DNA of 64,000 nucleotides from Salinispirillum marinum (GTDB taxonomy: Bacteria; Pseudomonadota; Gammaproteobacteria; Pseudomonadales; Natronospirillaceae), in NCBI RefSeq assembly GCF_042651565.1, contig NZ_JBHSDF010000004.1. One strand, written 5' to 3'. This document shows, piece after piece, positions 18,001 through 25,183 of this stretch. Made by a program: the position numbers and the translations under genes. The stretch's first letter is position 1. The number at the start of each line of letters is the position of its first letter. Below the pieces are notes generated by a model that searched no databases, was not told the DNA's origin, and saw only the letters and a program-made list of their open reading frames with translations.

Positions 18001-18685
18001 GCCGGAATACCAAGAATACTGGCAGTTCTTTGAGGAAGTCACGCGGTCGCCCGGCCTGGGCGAAAAACATACCTTATTTACCCTGGAACTGTCCGCCAAG
18101 TCGCAGCGCGTGCGGGATCAGATCATGAGCATGTTGTTGGACGAGGACGAACAGCGCGCGCTGCGTGAACTGGAACGTATTTCGGATTACCGTAACTACC
18201 GCAACTACGAAATTTATAAGCAACCCGCCAATAAAGAACCCATTGCCCTGAGCCAGTATGGCACCGGGTCGGGCGGGCAGTTGGAAACCCCGGCCTACAT
18301 TATTCGTTCAGCGGCCATCACCAGTGCTTTCCGCTTTAACGAGGGCGACGCGCACTTACGCATGGTGTTGGTGGATGAAGCCTTTTCAAAAATGGACGAA
18401 GCGCGTTCGAAAGAAGTCATTGAGTACCTGACGGAATCCTTAGGTTTGCAGTTACTGTTTATTATGCCCACCAGCAAGTCCGGCCCCTTTATGGACTTGA
18501 TCAGCAACCAGTTCGTATTCTCTAAAGTGCCGTTGACCCAAGGTCTGCGCATTGGCGAATTAAGCAGCCGGGTGCTGGTGGATCGGCAACAGTGTAATCG
18601 GGAGCAAATCCAGGCCTTGTGGGCGAATCATCGACGCATCATACGCCATCAGGCCGAGTTGGATTTCATGGCTGAATTCGCATAG
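15038..18685 (+). CDS. mksB: SMC-type condensin ATPase MksB (JetC-like)
   Basis: This is a 1215-aa SMC ATPase. Residues 1-200 form the N-terminal head with Walker A GGNGSGKTT (29-37). Two long coiled-coil arms (about 240-560 and 760-1000) flank a hinge-like globular segment near 560-740. The C-terminal head carries a QYGTGSGGQLETP signature near 1074 and Walker B LVDEAF near 1111. An upstream in-frame extension exists but overlaps mksE in another frame; the ATG at 15038 gives the expected MFLKKFVFVNWGN head start. No JetD/MksG nuclease gene follows. The best reading is a MksBEF chromosome condensin; a Wadjet remnant is the alternative. Confidence 0.87.
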   Translation: MFLKKFVFVNWGNIPAQEFDFGPINLFSGGNGSGKTTAADAIQTIMTAAHDTLFQFNPGQEEATQRGRGKQVRTLASYVLGCDDGSYARPEPTVGYLAAIFHPTQGESGEPFTAVMGLSARIEKNGQQQTARLTDQQYYLLPGHELALSDFVHEAETGRSVTPLGKLHKQLEKRLGPHVVEKYETKKQYLRRLYAALRGRDDAISEREALNAARAFSRFMAYKPVRSINGFVANEILEPKDLGEAIRTVSDLMKTINAMEGEANRLSRNIARLSASKHQADLYVEQWIERNVLAYTLAQARYKRDQDAYLTAKQAQTDLVDQLTQRTKERDLAESQRQQVRQDQIALEARRMGIRELQDKSALEQARDQASQRLQFTTQTLLQTDQTRVVLARALNDIQALWGEERARLLAEGLNKQAERLADDAPKLQQALAKLGDALARLLNRDWVDLDAMENSVQVTLDLEGQINQWVKRWLERGRYVEQASLRDWLARMLDRRQQRAQQLERQWQQKAADTQALEQERVHYPPSVRAALDAIRRQLPDADATVLCDHVSVTDPQWQNVIEAYLGMARFGIVVAPEFEAEAARIVRQLPGRDGRARVIQGARAKEDAARLSPVKDSLIDVLSFGHATAKDYVLASYGNVQRVDSIDALRHTRRGICAEGMGSGGYAMYRCEIDDSDLVFGQGARERAAKARTQELQQLRVDIVQHERECERLHTLFHAVDQLTTLEVSEPYQMLLQAQRDLQSAERKLADLDLTQFTSLDDEHERLRDSAKRLDDQIQTLDADLGKLQEQREQCDRLCARLSDQQEKTQQAVEDHENYLEDLTHIWPDFSVDERLNLADQEAETADPDSLESRHANLLNELNALAHDLERHVLEHNQHCQPSDAMVFAADFGQAHSVEFFSQIAGLNLEIGRIYTRLKNNVLVEKQDQLTRLRDSFNDTFVTNLCHAIYHAINDGKRILEELNQELEHHRFGADQERYWFDWSWVPEYQEYWQFFEEVTRSPGLGEKHTLFTLELSAKSQRVRDQIMSMLLDEDEQRALRELERISDYRNYRNYEIYKQPANKEPIALSQYGTGSGGQLETPAYIIRSAAITSAFRFNEGDAHLRMVLVDEAFSKMDEARSKEVIEYLTESLGLQLLFIMPTSKSGPFMDLISNQFVFSKVPLTQGLRIGELSSRVLVDRQQCNREQIQALWANHRRIIRHQAELDFMAEFA

Positions 18686-18695
18686 AGGAGTGTTT

Positions 18696-19943
18696 ATGCA
18701 ACAACGTTTGATGGCTTGGCTGGTGGACTATGATATCCCTAATCCGGATTGGGTTGCGGTGATGATCATGCTCGGATTGATTGCCGTTATATCGGTGTTA
18801 ATCCATCTGCTGTTACACCGTGGTGCCGTGCGTGTGCTGCACTCCTTGACCAAGAGCAATCAACACCTTTGGCATACGGCGTTGTTCGAGCGCAGCTTAT
18901 TCAATCGTCTAGCGTTTACCTTTCAAGGGGTAGTGATCTATGTGCAGGCGGGTTTGTGGTTGCCGGAGGACAGCTTTGTCCGGCAAGCTGTGCAGCTGCT
19001 AACGCAAGTCTGGATACTTGTGCTCACGCTGTTGACCTTTTTTGCCTTTTTGGACACCTTGCTCAGCTTCTCGAAGTCCAGCCGGCTTGGTCGTAATTTG
19101 CCGTTGCGTGGCATATTTCAGGGCTTGAAGTTAGCGGCGGCCATCCTGATCACCATTTTGTTGATCTCCATTCTCATTGGTAAGTCACCTGTTATTCTGT
19201 TCAGTGGTCTGGGCGCTATGACGGCAGTCCTGCTGCTGGTGTTTAAAGACCCCATTTTAGGTTTGGTGGCAGGTATTCAGCTATCGGCCAATAAGATGTT
19301 GGCGGTGGGTGACTGGTTAGAGATGCCTAAGTATGGGGCGGATGGGGACGTTCAGGACATCACTTTGACCACGGTCAAGGTGCGGAATTGGGACAATACC
19401 ATTACCACCATCCCCACCTATGCACTGATTTCCGATTCATTTAAAAACTGGCGAGGGATGACGGATTCCGGTGGGCGCAGAATCAAACGTGCGTTGCGGA
19501 TCGACGGCACCAGTGTGCACTTTTTAACGGATGAGGAGCTCACGCGATTACGCAAAGCGAAATTGCTGTCGACCTATATTGAGCAAAAAATTGCGGATAT
19601 CGCTGCTGATAATGCCGCGCAGGGCGCAGACTTGTCATCGCCAGTGAATGGCCGCCGACTGACTAACATAGGTACTTTTAGAGCCTATCTAACGGCCTAT
19701 TTGAAAACCCATCAGCATATTCATCCTGAGATGACGCAGATGGTGCGGCAATTAGAGCCCGATACGAACGGTATTCCCCTAGAGATCTATGCGTTCAGCA
19801 ACAAAACGGGTTGGGTAGAGTATGAAGGCATACAAGCCGACCTGTTCGACCACATTTTTGCCGTATTACCGGAATTTGGTTTACGTCTGCATCAAAGCCC
19901 GACCGGCTCGGACTTCCAAGCATGGGTAAAAGATTCCCGTTAG
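18696..19943 (+). CDS. ybdG: YbdG-type mechanosensitive channel (MscS superfamily)
   Basis: YbdG is a miniconductance mechanosensitive channel of the inner membrane that opens on osmotic downshock. The protein is 415 aa, the same length as the E. coli protein. The pore and beta domains match it closely: SGLGAMTAVLLLVFKDPILG, GIQLSANKML, GDWLEMPKYGADG, VRNWDNTITTIPT and the terminal FGLRLHQSPTG. Five hydrophobic segments precede the pore helix. A GTG at 18690 is in frame, but the ATG at 18696 has GAGGAG 5 nt upstream and is preferred. It starts 10 bp after mksB, so it belongs to the condensin operon. It meets the convergent cyclase gene with a 4-bp overlap. Confidence 0.94.
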   Translation: MQQRLMAWLVDYDIPNPDWVAVMIMLGLIAVISVLIHLLLHRGAVRVLHSLTKSNQHLWHTALFERSLFNRLAFTFQGVVIYVQAGLWLPEDSFVRQAVQLLTQVWILVLTLLTFFAFLDTLLSFSKSSRLGRNLPLRGIFQGLKLAAAILITILLISILIGKSPVILFSGLGAMTAVLLLVFKDPILGLVAGIQLSANKMLAVGDWLEMPKYGADGDVQDITLTTVKVRNWDNTITTIPTYALISDSFKNWRGMTDSGGRRIKRALRIDGTSVHFLTDEELTRLRKAKLLSTYIEQKIADIAADNAAQGADLSSPVNGRRLTNIGTFRAYLTAYLKTHQHIHPEMTQMVRQLEPDTNGIPLEIYAFSNKTGWVEYEGIQADLFDHIFAVLPEFGLRLHQSPTGSDFQAWVKDSR

Positions 19944-21703
19944 CGTTTAGCAACCCGATTACGGCCTTGGTGTTTAGCATCATACATGGCCGCATCGGCC
20001 CGCTGATAAACGGAGTCCACGTCACGATCGGTCGGTTCGAACATGGCGACACCAATGCTCATGGTGAAATTAATCTCTTGGTCGTGAAAATAGATCGGGG
20101 AGTCGCGCAGAGCCACCAAGAGCCGCTCGGCCAATTCCACCGCTCCCTGTATGTCGGTGCCGGGTAGGCATAAGGCAAATTCTTCTCCGCCGATGCGGCC
20201 AAAGATGTCGGTATCTCTTACCACCGAGCGACATATTTGTGTTGCTTCGCGCAGAACTGCATCCCCCGCTGCATGTCCGAAGTTGTCATTGATGCGTTTA
20301 AAGTTATCGGCATCCATAACCAAAAGTGCCAAAGGCGCTTGGGAGCGCAGTGTTCGCTTGATCTCTACAGAAGCGCTATCGAAAAAGTAGCGCCGGTTGT
20401 GCAGACCGGTCAGTGGGTCCGTGGTAGCCAGGTTATGCAATTGTTGATTGGCATGGAAAAGTTCGTCATTACGCCGCGCCAGCTCCAAAGTGCGAGCGGT
20501 GACTTTGCGTTCCAGTTCACTGGTAAGTTCCAGTAATTGACCCTGCAGCCCGACAAACATCCGAAACGCCTGAATCGCCAGAAGAATCACGAAAATCAAC
20601 GCGCCCCATTCGGCGCGTTGTCGATCCCACGGTAGGAAGCCGTGAGCTGTGGCCATGTCATACACATAGAAACCACCCAGAATAAGCATGCCGGTCAACA
20701 CAAGGCGCGCGCCGGTTTGTTGCAGGATCACGGCGAACGCCAGGTGAGCGGCAATGAACAGGAGACTGACGAGCAAAATAATATCGAACGCTGGATACAG
20801 GTTGGCGATGCTGATGATGTCCAGTATGGCCAAGCTAAAGGCAATGACCACCGCGGCACTCAGGCTCCAGCGCAAGTAACGCATCCACCGTCGGGCGTGG
20901 TTAAAAACCTGTTCCATGTATCCTGCCAAAGCCAAGGGTATGGCAAAGTACGCCATACCCCCTAAAAACTCCCATGTGAGAGGGGTGTAGGCGAGCAGTA
21001 GGCGTAGTTCAGTTTGGCGTAGCACCACAAAGGCCATGCACAGAGCAAAAAGCGACAGATAGAGGTTGGCCTTTAACCGACGATTGGCGAACCAGAATAT
21101 AAGCGAAAACATCGTGACCAATAACAACAGGGCGCTGATGAACAGGGTTCCGGCATCGTCCTTTACCATGCGTTGTAGATGCCCGATGTGTGGGCCAAGG
21201 GACACTTCTCCCCAGAGGCCGATGTCGGGGTAGTCGGAATATACCCGCGCGTAGAGCGTTTTGCCCGCAAAGTCATCCGGTAACAACACAATATGCCATG
21301 GCCAACCGATAAAACGACCCTGGCCGGAGGCGTCGAAGTCACCGAATCGGTAGATCAGTTCATCTTCCAGATAAAACTCGGCGATCAAATCAATACTGAA
21401 GATATACAGCGCAGGGTCACGCCATTGATTGTCTGGCAGGGTCAGGCGATACCAAGCATTGGTTTGCCCGTCACGGTTTGGCGGATTACTGGGGAAGTCG
21501 ATGGGTGCCCAAGCGGCTGGATTGTCTTCTAACGTCCACAGGGGCCTGCCATCGGCGGTGAACGGTGAATCGCCCCAGCGGTATTCCCACTGTTGACTAA
21601 GGTCGATACTCGATTCTTTAGCGATGCGAGTATTGTCGAGGTAGTCAGCCTGTGCAGCCAGTGTTAGCCCTACCATCCCTAGCAACAACAATAAAATGCG
21701 CAT
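19940..21703 (-). CDS. 7TMR-DISM diguanylate cyclase
   Basis: This membrane enzyme makes c-di-GMP. It has a signal peptide (1-19), a periplasmic beta-rich 7TMR-DISM extracellular domain at about 20-175, seven hydrophobic segments at about 180-380, a short coiled coil near 395-425 and a C-terminal GGDEF domain. The active site is an intact GGEEF at 505-509. An RxxD inhibitory site (RDTD, 496-499) lies at the standard five-residue spacing, so the enzyme is probably product-inhibited. DISM domains are thought to bind carbohydrates or other small ligands. The gene is convergent with ybdG and separated from metE by the metE terminator. Confidence 0.92.
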   Translation of the reverse strand: MRILLLLLGMVGLTLAAQADYLDNTRIAKESSIDLSQQWEYRWGDSPFTADGRPLWTLEDNPAAWAPIDFPSNPPNRDGQTNAWYRLTLPDNQWRDPALYIFSIDLIAEFYLEDELIYRFGDFDASGQGRFIGWPWHIVLLPDDFAGKTLYARVYSDYPDIGLWGEVSLGPHIGHLQRMVKDDAGTLFISALLLLVTMFSLIFWFANRRLKANLYLSLFALCMAFVVLRQTELRLLLAYTPLTWEFLGGMAYFAIPLALAGYMEQVFNHARRWMRYLRWSLSAAVVIAFSLAILDIISIANLYPAFDIILLVSLLFIAAHLAFAVILQQTGARLVLTGMLILGGFYVYDMATAHGFLPWDRQRAEWGALIFVILLAIQAFRMFVGLQGQLLELTSELERKVTARTLELARRNDELFHANQQLHNLATTDPLTGLHNRRYFFDSASVEIKRTLRSQAPLALLVMDADNFKRINDNFGHAAGDAVLREATQICRSVVRDTDIFGRIGGEEFALCLPGTDIQGAVELAERLLVALRDSPIYFHDQEINFTMSIGVAMFEPTDRDVDSVYQRADAAMYDAKHQGRNRVAKR

Positions 21704-21785
21704 AGCCGCTTGCTACCACTCGAATAATTGCGTAAATCACAGAATTATAGACTCATGCATATTAGAGTAGTCGCAGATAGTCGAT

Positions 21786-21835
21786 TTGCCCAGAAAAATA
21801 ATCGACCTACCCCCATTATTGGGGGGAGGTCTCGA
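21786..21835 (-). terminator. Terminator of metE
   Basis: On the minus strand a GC-rich hairpin has outer arms GACCT (21827-21831) and AGGTC (21804-21808) and inner C and G runs around an AATAAT loop. It is followed by GATTATTTTTCTGG. It lies about 40 bp after the metE stop. Confidence 0.8.
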
Positions 21836-21872
21836 CAATCACGGCGAAGGGTGAGCCGTCGATAAGACGGGC

Positions 21873-24182
21873 TTAGCTGGCTTTATGGATTGCGCGGGCG
21901 CGCAACATTTGAGCCGCCTCCACCATACGCACCAATGCAGGTTCAACTTCCTCCCAACGCCGGGTTTTTAGACCACAGTCGGGGTTCACCCACAAACGTT
22001 CAACGGGGATGCTCTCTGCCGCGAGGGACATGAGCTCGACCATGCGCTCAACCGTCGGCAGGTTAGGGGTATGAATGTCATAGACTCCTGGCCCAATGTC
22101 GTTGGGGTACGCAAAATGGGTGAACGCTGCCAGTAATTCCATGTTCGAACGCGACGTTTCAATGGTAATGACATCGGCGTCTAAGGCGGCGATGGCTGGC
22201 ATAATGTCGTTAAATTCCGAATAGCACATGTGAGTATGAATTTGCGTGTCGTTGCGTACCTGTGCGGTGGCGATACGAAAGGCTTGGACGGCCCACTGCA
22301 AATAGTCGTCCCAGTCCTGCTGGCGCAATGGCAAGCCTTCACGGAAGGCGGGTTCATCAACTTGAATCATGCCTATGCCCGCTGCTTCTAAATCTTTAAT
22401 CTCATCCTGTAGGGCCAAGGCGATCTGTTCCGCCGTCTGTCGCCGTGGTTGGTCGTCGCGGACAAAGGCCCATTGCAGCATGGTAATGGGACCGGTCAGC
22501 ATACCTTTCATCGGTTTGTCGGTAAGGGATTGTGCATAGGTGGTCCAGTGCACCGTCATGGCATTAGGACGTGCAACGTCGCCATAGATGATGGGCGGTT
22601 TTACACATCGGCTACCGTATGACTGCACCCAACCGAAACGGGTGAACGCATAGCCATCCAGTTGTTCACCAAAATACTCCACCATGTCGTTGCGTTCGGC
22701 CTCACCATGCACCAATACATCCAAGCCGTAGCGCTCCTGTGCTGTCACGGCATACGCAATATGTTCCGCCATGATGGCCTCATACTGTGCCTTCTCCAGC
22801 TCTCCCGCCTTGAAGCGGCTACGTGCTTGCCGGATATCCCGTGTTTGCGGGAACGAACCAATGGTGGTGGTGGGAAACAAAGGTAATGCAAAGCGCTGGC
22901 GCTGCGCGGCGGCCCGCACTTGGTAGGGTGCTCGCAGATGCGCGTCTGCCGGTGAACGGTGCAGTGCCTGCACACGCGCTTGTACGTCTGCACGTGTGAC
23001 GCGGTTTGAACAGCGGCGGGCCGCAATGGCCTGTGCTTGCTGGGCCAATTCTGTTGCTACCTTGGTACGCCCCTGCTGCAGCGCGCGTTTCAGTAGATCC
23101 AACTCGGCCAGCTTTTCGGTGGCGAAGGCCAGCCAGGTTTTTAGTTCCGGGTCTAGGGTAAGTTCATCTTGCAAGGATACCGGGACATGCAACAGCGAGC
23201 AGGATGGTGCCAGCCAGAGACGGTCGCCTCGTATTTCGTGGAAAGGCTCCAGAAGGTCTAGAAGGGCGTTGAGATCACTGCGCCAAATATTGCGGCCATC
23301 TACAACCCCTAACGATAGAACTTTATCCACCGGCCACTGGGCATGTACGGTCTCAATTTCAGCGCGCCCGCGCACGGCATCTATGTGTAAGCCTTCTACG
23401 GGTAAGGCTAACGCGGTTTTAAGGTTGTTTAACAGGGGACCAAAATACACCGTTAACAGCCGTTTTGGTGTGTGTTCAAGCGCCGCAAAGCGTTGGTAGG
23501 TGCGGGAAAACGCGCCTTGCCATGCCTTGTTTAAGTCCAGCGCCAGAATGGGTTCGTCGATTTGCAACCATTCAATACCGGCTTTTTGCAACCTGTCCAG
23601 TAAGCGTTCATACACCGGGAGCAAGGCATCCAACCAAGTTAAGGTATCAACGTCTGTTGAATGGCACTTGCCTAAGTAGAGGTAGCTCAACGGGCCCAAG
23701 ATGACGGGCTTGAATGCGATGCCCAAGGCTTTTGCTTCTTCTATCTCAGCGAGCAGTTTGCTGGCATTTAGGTTGAACGTGGTGGTGTGATCGAATTCGG
23801 GCACAATGTAATGGTAATTGGTGTCAAACCATTTGGTCATTTCACCGGCGATCGCGGGCGTGCCCTGCGGGGCGCGACCTCGGGCGATGCGGAAGTATTG
23901 ATCCAACGTGCTTAGGTTGTCCTGCTCTGCGCGATAGCGTGACGGAATATTGCCGACCAACAGGCTGGTGTCCAGAACATGATCGTAAAAAGAGAAGTCG
24001 CCTACCGGCAGCCAGTCCAAACCACTGTCGTGCTGCAAGGTCAGGTGCCGCTTGCGCAGTGCCGAGGCGGTGATGTTCAGTGAATCGGCGGTACTGTCGC
24101 CTTGCCAATAGCTTTCTTGCGCAAATTTGAGTTCGCGGTGCGCGCCAATGCGCGGAAAACCGAGATTATGGGTTAATGCCAT
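21873..24182 (-). CDS. metE: Cobalamin-independent methionine synthase
   Basis: MetE transfers the methyl group of 5-methyltetrahydropteroyl-triglutamate to homocysteine, the last step of methionine synthesis without B12. Starting at 24182 gives a 769-aa protein beginning MALTHNLGFPRIGAHRELKF, the usual MetE N-terminus. An upstream in-frame extension of 24 codons would run into the metR promoter region and is rejected. The zinc ligands are present in HTHMCYSEFND and NPDCGLKTR, and the LPLFPTTTIGSFPQT linker to the catalytic half is intact. It is divergent from metR, its usual activator. Confidence 0.96.
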   Translation of the reverse strand: MALTHNLGFPRIGAHRELKFAQESYWQGDSTADSLNITASALRKRHLTLQHDSGLDWLPVGDFSFYDHVLDTSLLVGNIPSRYRAEQDNLSTLDQYFRIARGRAPQGTPAIAGEMTKWFDTNYHYIVPEFDHTTTFNLNASKLLAEIEEAKALGIAFKPVILGPLSYLYLGKCHSTDVDTLTWLDALLPVYERLLDRLQKAGIEWLQIDEPILALDLNKAWQGAFSRTYQRFAALEHTPKRLLTVYFGPLLNNLKTALALPVEGLHIDAVRGRAEIETVHAQWPVDKVLSLGVVDGRNIWRSDLNALLDLLEPFHEIRGDRLWLAPSCSLLHVPVSLQDELTLDPELKTWLAFATEKLAELDLLKRALQQGRTKVATELAQQAQAIAARRCSNRVTRADVQARVQALHRSPADAHLRAPYQVRAAAQRQRFALPLFPTTTIGSFPQTRDIRQARSRFKAGELEKAQYEAIMAEHIAYAVTAQERYGLDVLVHGEAERNDMVEYFGEQLDGYAFTRFGWVQSYGSRCVKPPIIYGDVARPNAMTVHWTTYAQSLTDKPMKGMLTGPITMLQWAFVRDDQPRRQTAEQIALALQDEIKDLEAAGIGMIQVDEPAFREGLPLRQQDWDDYLQWAVQAFRIATAQVRNDTQIHTHMCYSEFNDIMPAIAALDADVITIETSRSNMELLAAFTHFAYPNDIGPGVYDIHTPNLPTVERMVELMSLAAESIPVERLWVNPDCGLKTRRWEEVEPALVRMVEAAQMLRARAIHKAS

Positions 24183-24247
24183 GATTATCTGCCTGTCGCT
24201 GTTAATGAATAGGGTGGACTTTACAGGGCAAATATCATGAGTAAAAA

Positions 24248-24263
24248 TGATCATTAATAATCA
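24248..24263. promoter_or_regulatory. Candidate MetR operator between metE and metR
   Basis: TGATCATTAATAATCA is an almost perfect 16-bp palindrome in the 98-bp divergent metE-metR region. A second inverted pair, ATCAT/ATGAT, lies just beside it (24234-24251). It has LysR-type symmetry but does not match the E. coli MetR consensus TGAA-N5-TTCA well, so the assignment rests on position. Confidence 0.45.
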
Positions 24264-24280
24264 AACCATGAGTAATGTTA

Positions 24281-25183
24281 ATGATTCAGCGCATTCATTT
24301 GGAAATCCTGCAAGCCTTGGCAGAGAAAGGCACTCTGGGCGAGGCCGCCAATGCACTTTTTCTTACCCAGTCCGCCTTGTCACACTCCATCAAGAAACTC
24401 GAGGATCAGCTCAATACCACGCTGTGGGAAAAGCAAGGTCGTGGTTTGCGCCTGACCCCGTCAGGAGAGCACTTGTTGCAGGTGAGCCATACGGTATTGC
24501 CCCAGTTGGCGCAGGCTGAGGCGGTATTGCGTGCACTTGGCGAAGGTCGGCGTGGCAAGTTACGCATTGGGATGGAGTGCCACCCTTGCTATGAATGGCT
24601 GTTGACGGTGGTTCAACCCTATTTGCAACGTTGGCCGGATGTGGATTTGGATGTGGTACAGCGCTTTCGCTTCAATGGCTTGGAGGCCTTGGAACAGCAT
24701 CAGATTGATGTGTTGATCACCAGTGATCCGGTGTTAAAAGAACCGTTGGTGCATGTGCCTGTATTGCAATATGAACTGCGCTTGGTGGTGGGTAACACCC
24801 ACGCCTTGGCCGAGCGTACAACGGTTTCGGCCAGCGCCCTGAGTACCGAGCATCTCATTACGTTTCCGGTAGCACGTGAGCGTTTGGATGTGTTCACGCA
24901 GTTTCTGCTGCCCAGAGGGGTAGAACCAAGACAGCACCAAGAAATTGAAGCCATGGATATTATGATTCAATTGGTGGCGGCCCGGCGCGGCGTGTGCACA
25001 CTGCCCGACTGGTTGGCGGAACGTTATCAGGCGCAATACCCTATTCAGCATCTGCGCTTGGGAGATGCCGGCGTGTTTAAAACCCTGTATTTGGTCTACC
25101 GCGAAGCCGATTCCGGGTTGGCTTACTTGGCCGACTTTGTGCGCGCCGGGGCGATCAGCGAGGCCGTGAAAAGCCAATCCTGA
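24281..25183 (+). CDS. metR: LysR-family activator of methionine genes
   Basis: MetR activates metE and other methionine genes with homocysteine as co-effector. The LysR helix-turn-helix occupies residues 1-60 (LTQSALSHSIKKLE), and the effector domain has MetR-like segments: RIGMECHPCYEWLL, IDVLITSD, EAMDIMIQLVAARRG and LPDWL. Of two in-frame ATGs, 24281 gives MIQRIHLEILQAL, matching the E. coli start, and has GAG at better spacing than 24275. It is divergent from metE. Its 3' end overlaps the convergent chemoreceptor gene by 29 bp. Confidence 0.94.
   Translation: MIQRIHLEILQALAEKGTLGEAANALFLTQSALSHSIKKLEDQLNTTLWEKQGRGLRLTPSGEHLLQVSHTVLPQLAQAEAVLRALGEGRRGKLRIGMECHPCYEWLLTVVQPYLQRWPDVDLDVVQRFRFNGLEALEQHQIDVLITSDPVLKEPLVHVPVLQYELRLVVGNTHALAERTTVSASALSTEHLITFPVARERLDVFTQFLLPRGVEPRQHQEIEAMDIMIQLVAARRGVCTLPDWLAERYQAQYPIQHLRLGDAGVFKTLYLVYREADSGLAYLADFVRAGAISEAVKSQS

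Noticed and set aside
18690..18695. GTG start of ybdG
   Set aside because: The GTG lies within the GAGGAG ribosome site, whereas the ATG at 18696 has ideal spacing and matches E. coli YbdG length.
12859..19943. A complete Wadjet defence system
   Set aside because: The first three components resemble JetA-B-C, but the next gene is a YbdG channel. No JetD-like nuclease is present in the window, so a full defence system cannot be claimed.
24183..24254. A 24-residue N-terminal extension of metE
   Set aside because: It would occupy the divergent promoter and does not match MetE N-termini; the ATG at 24182 fits the family.
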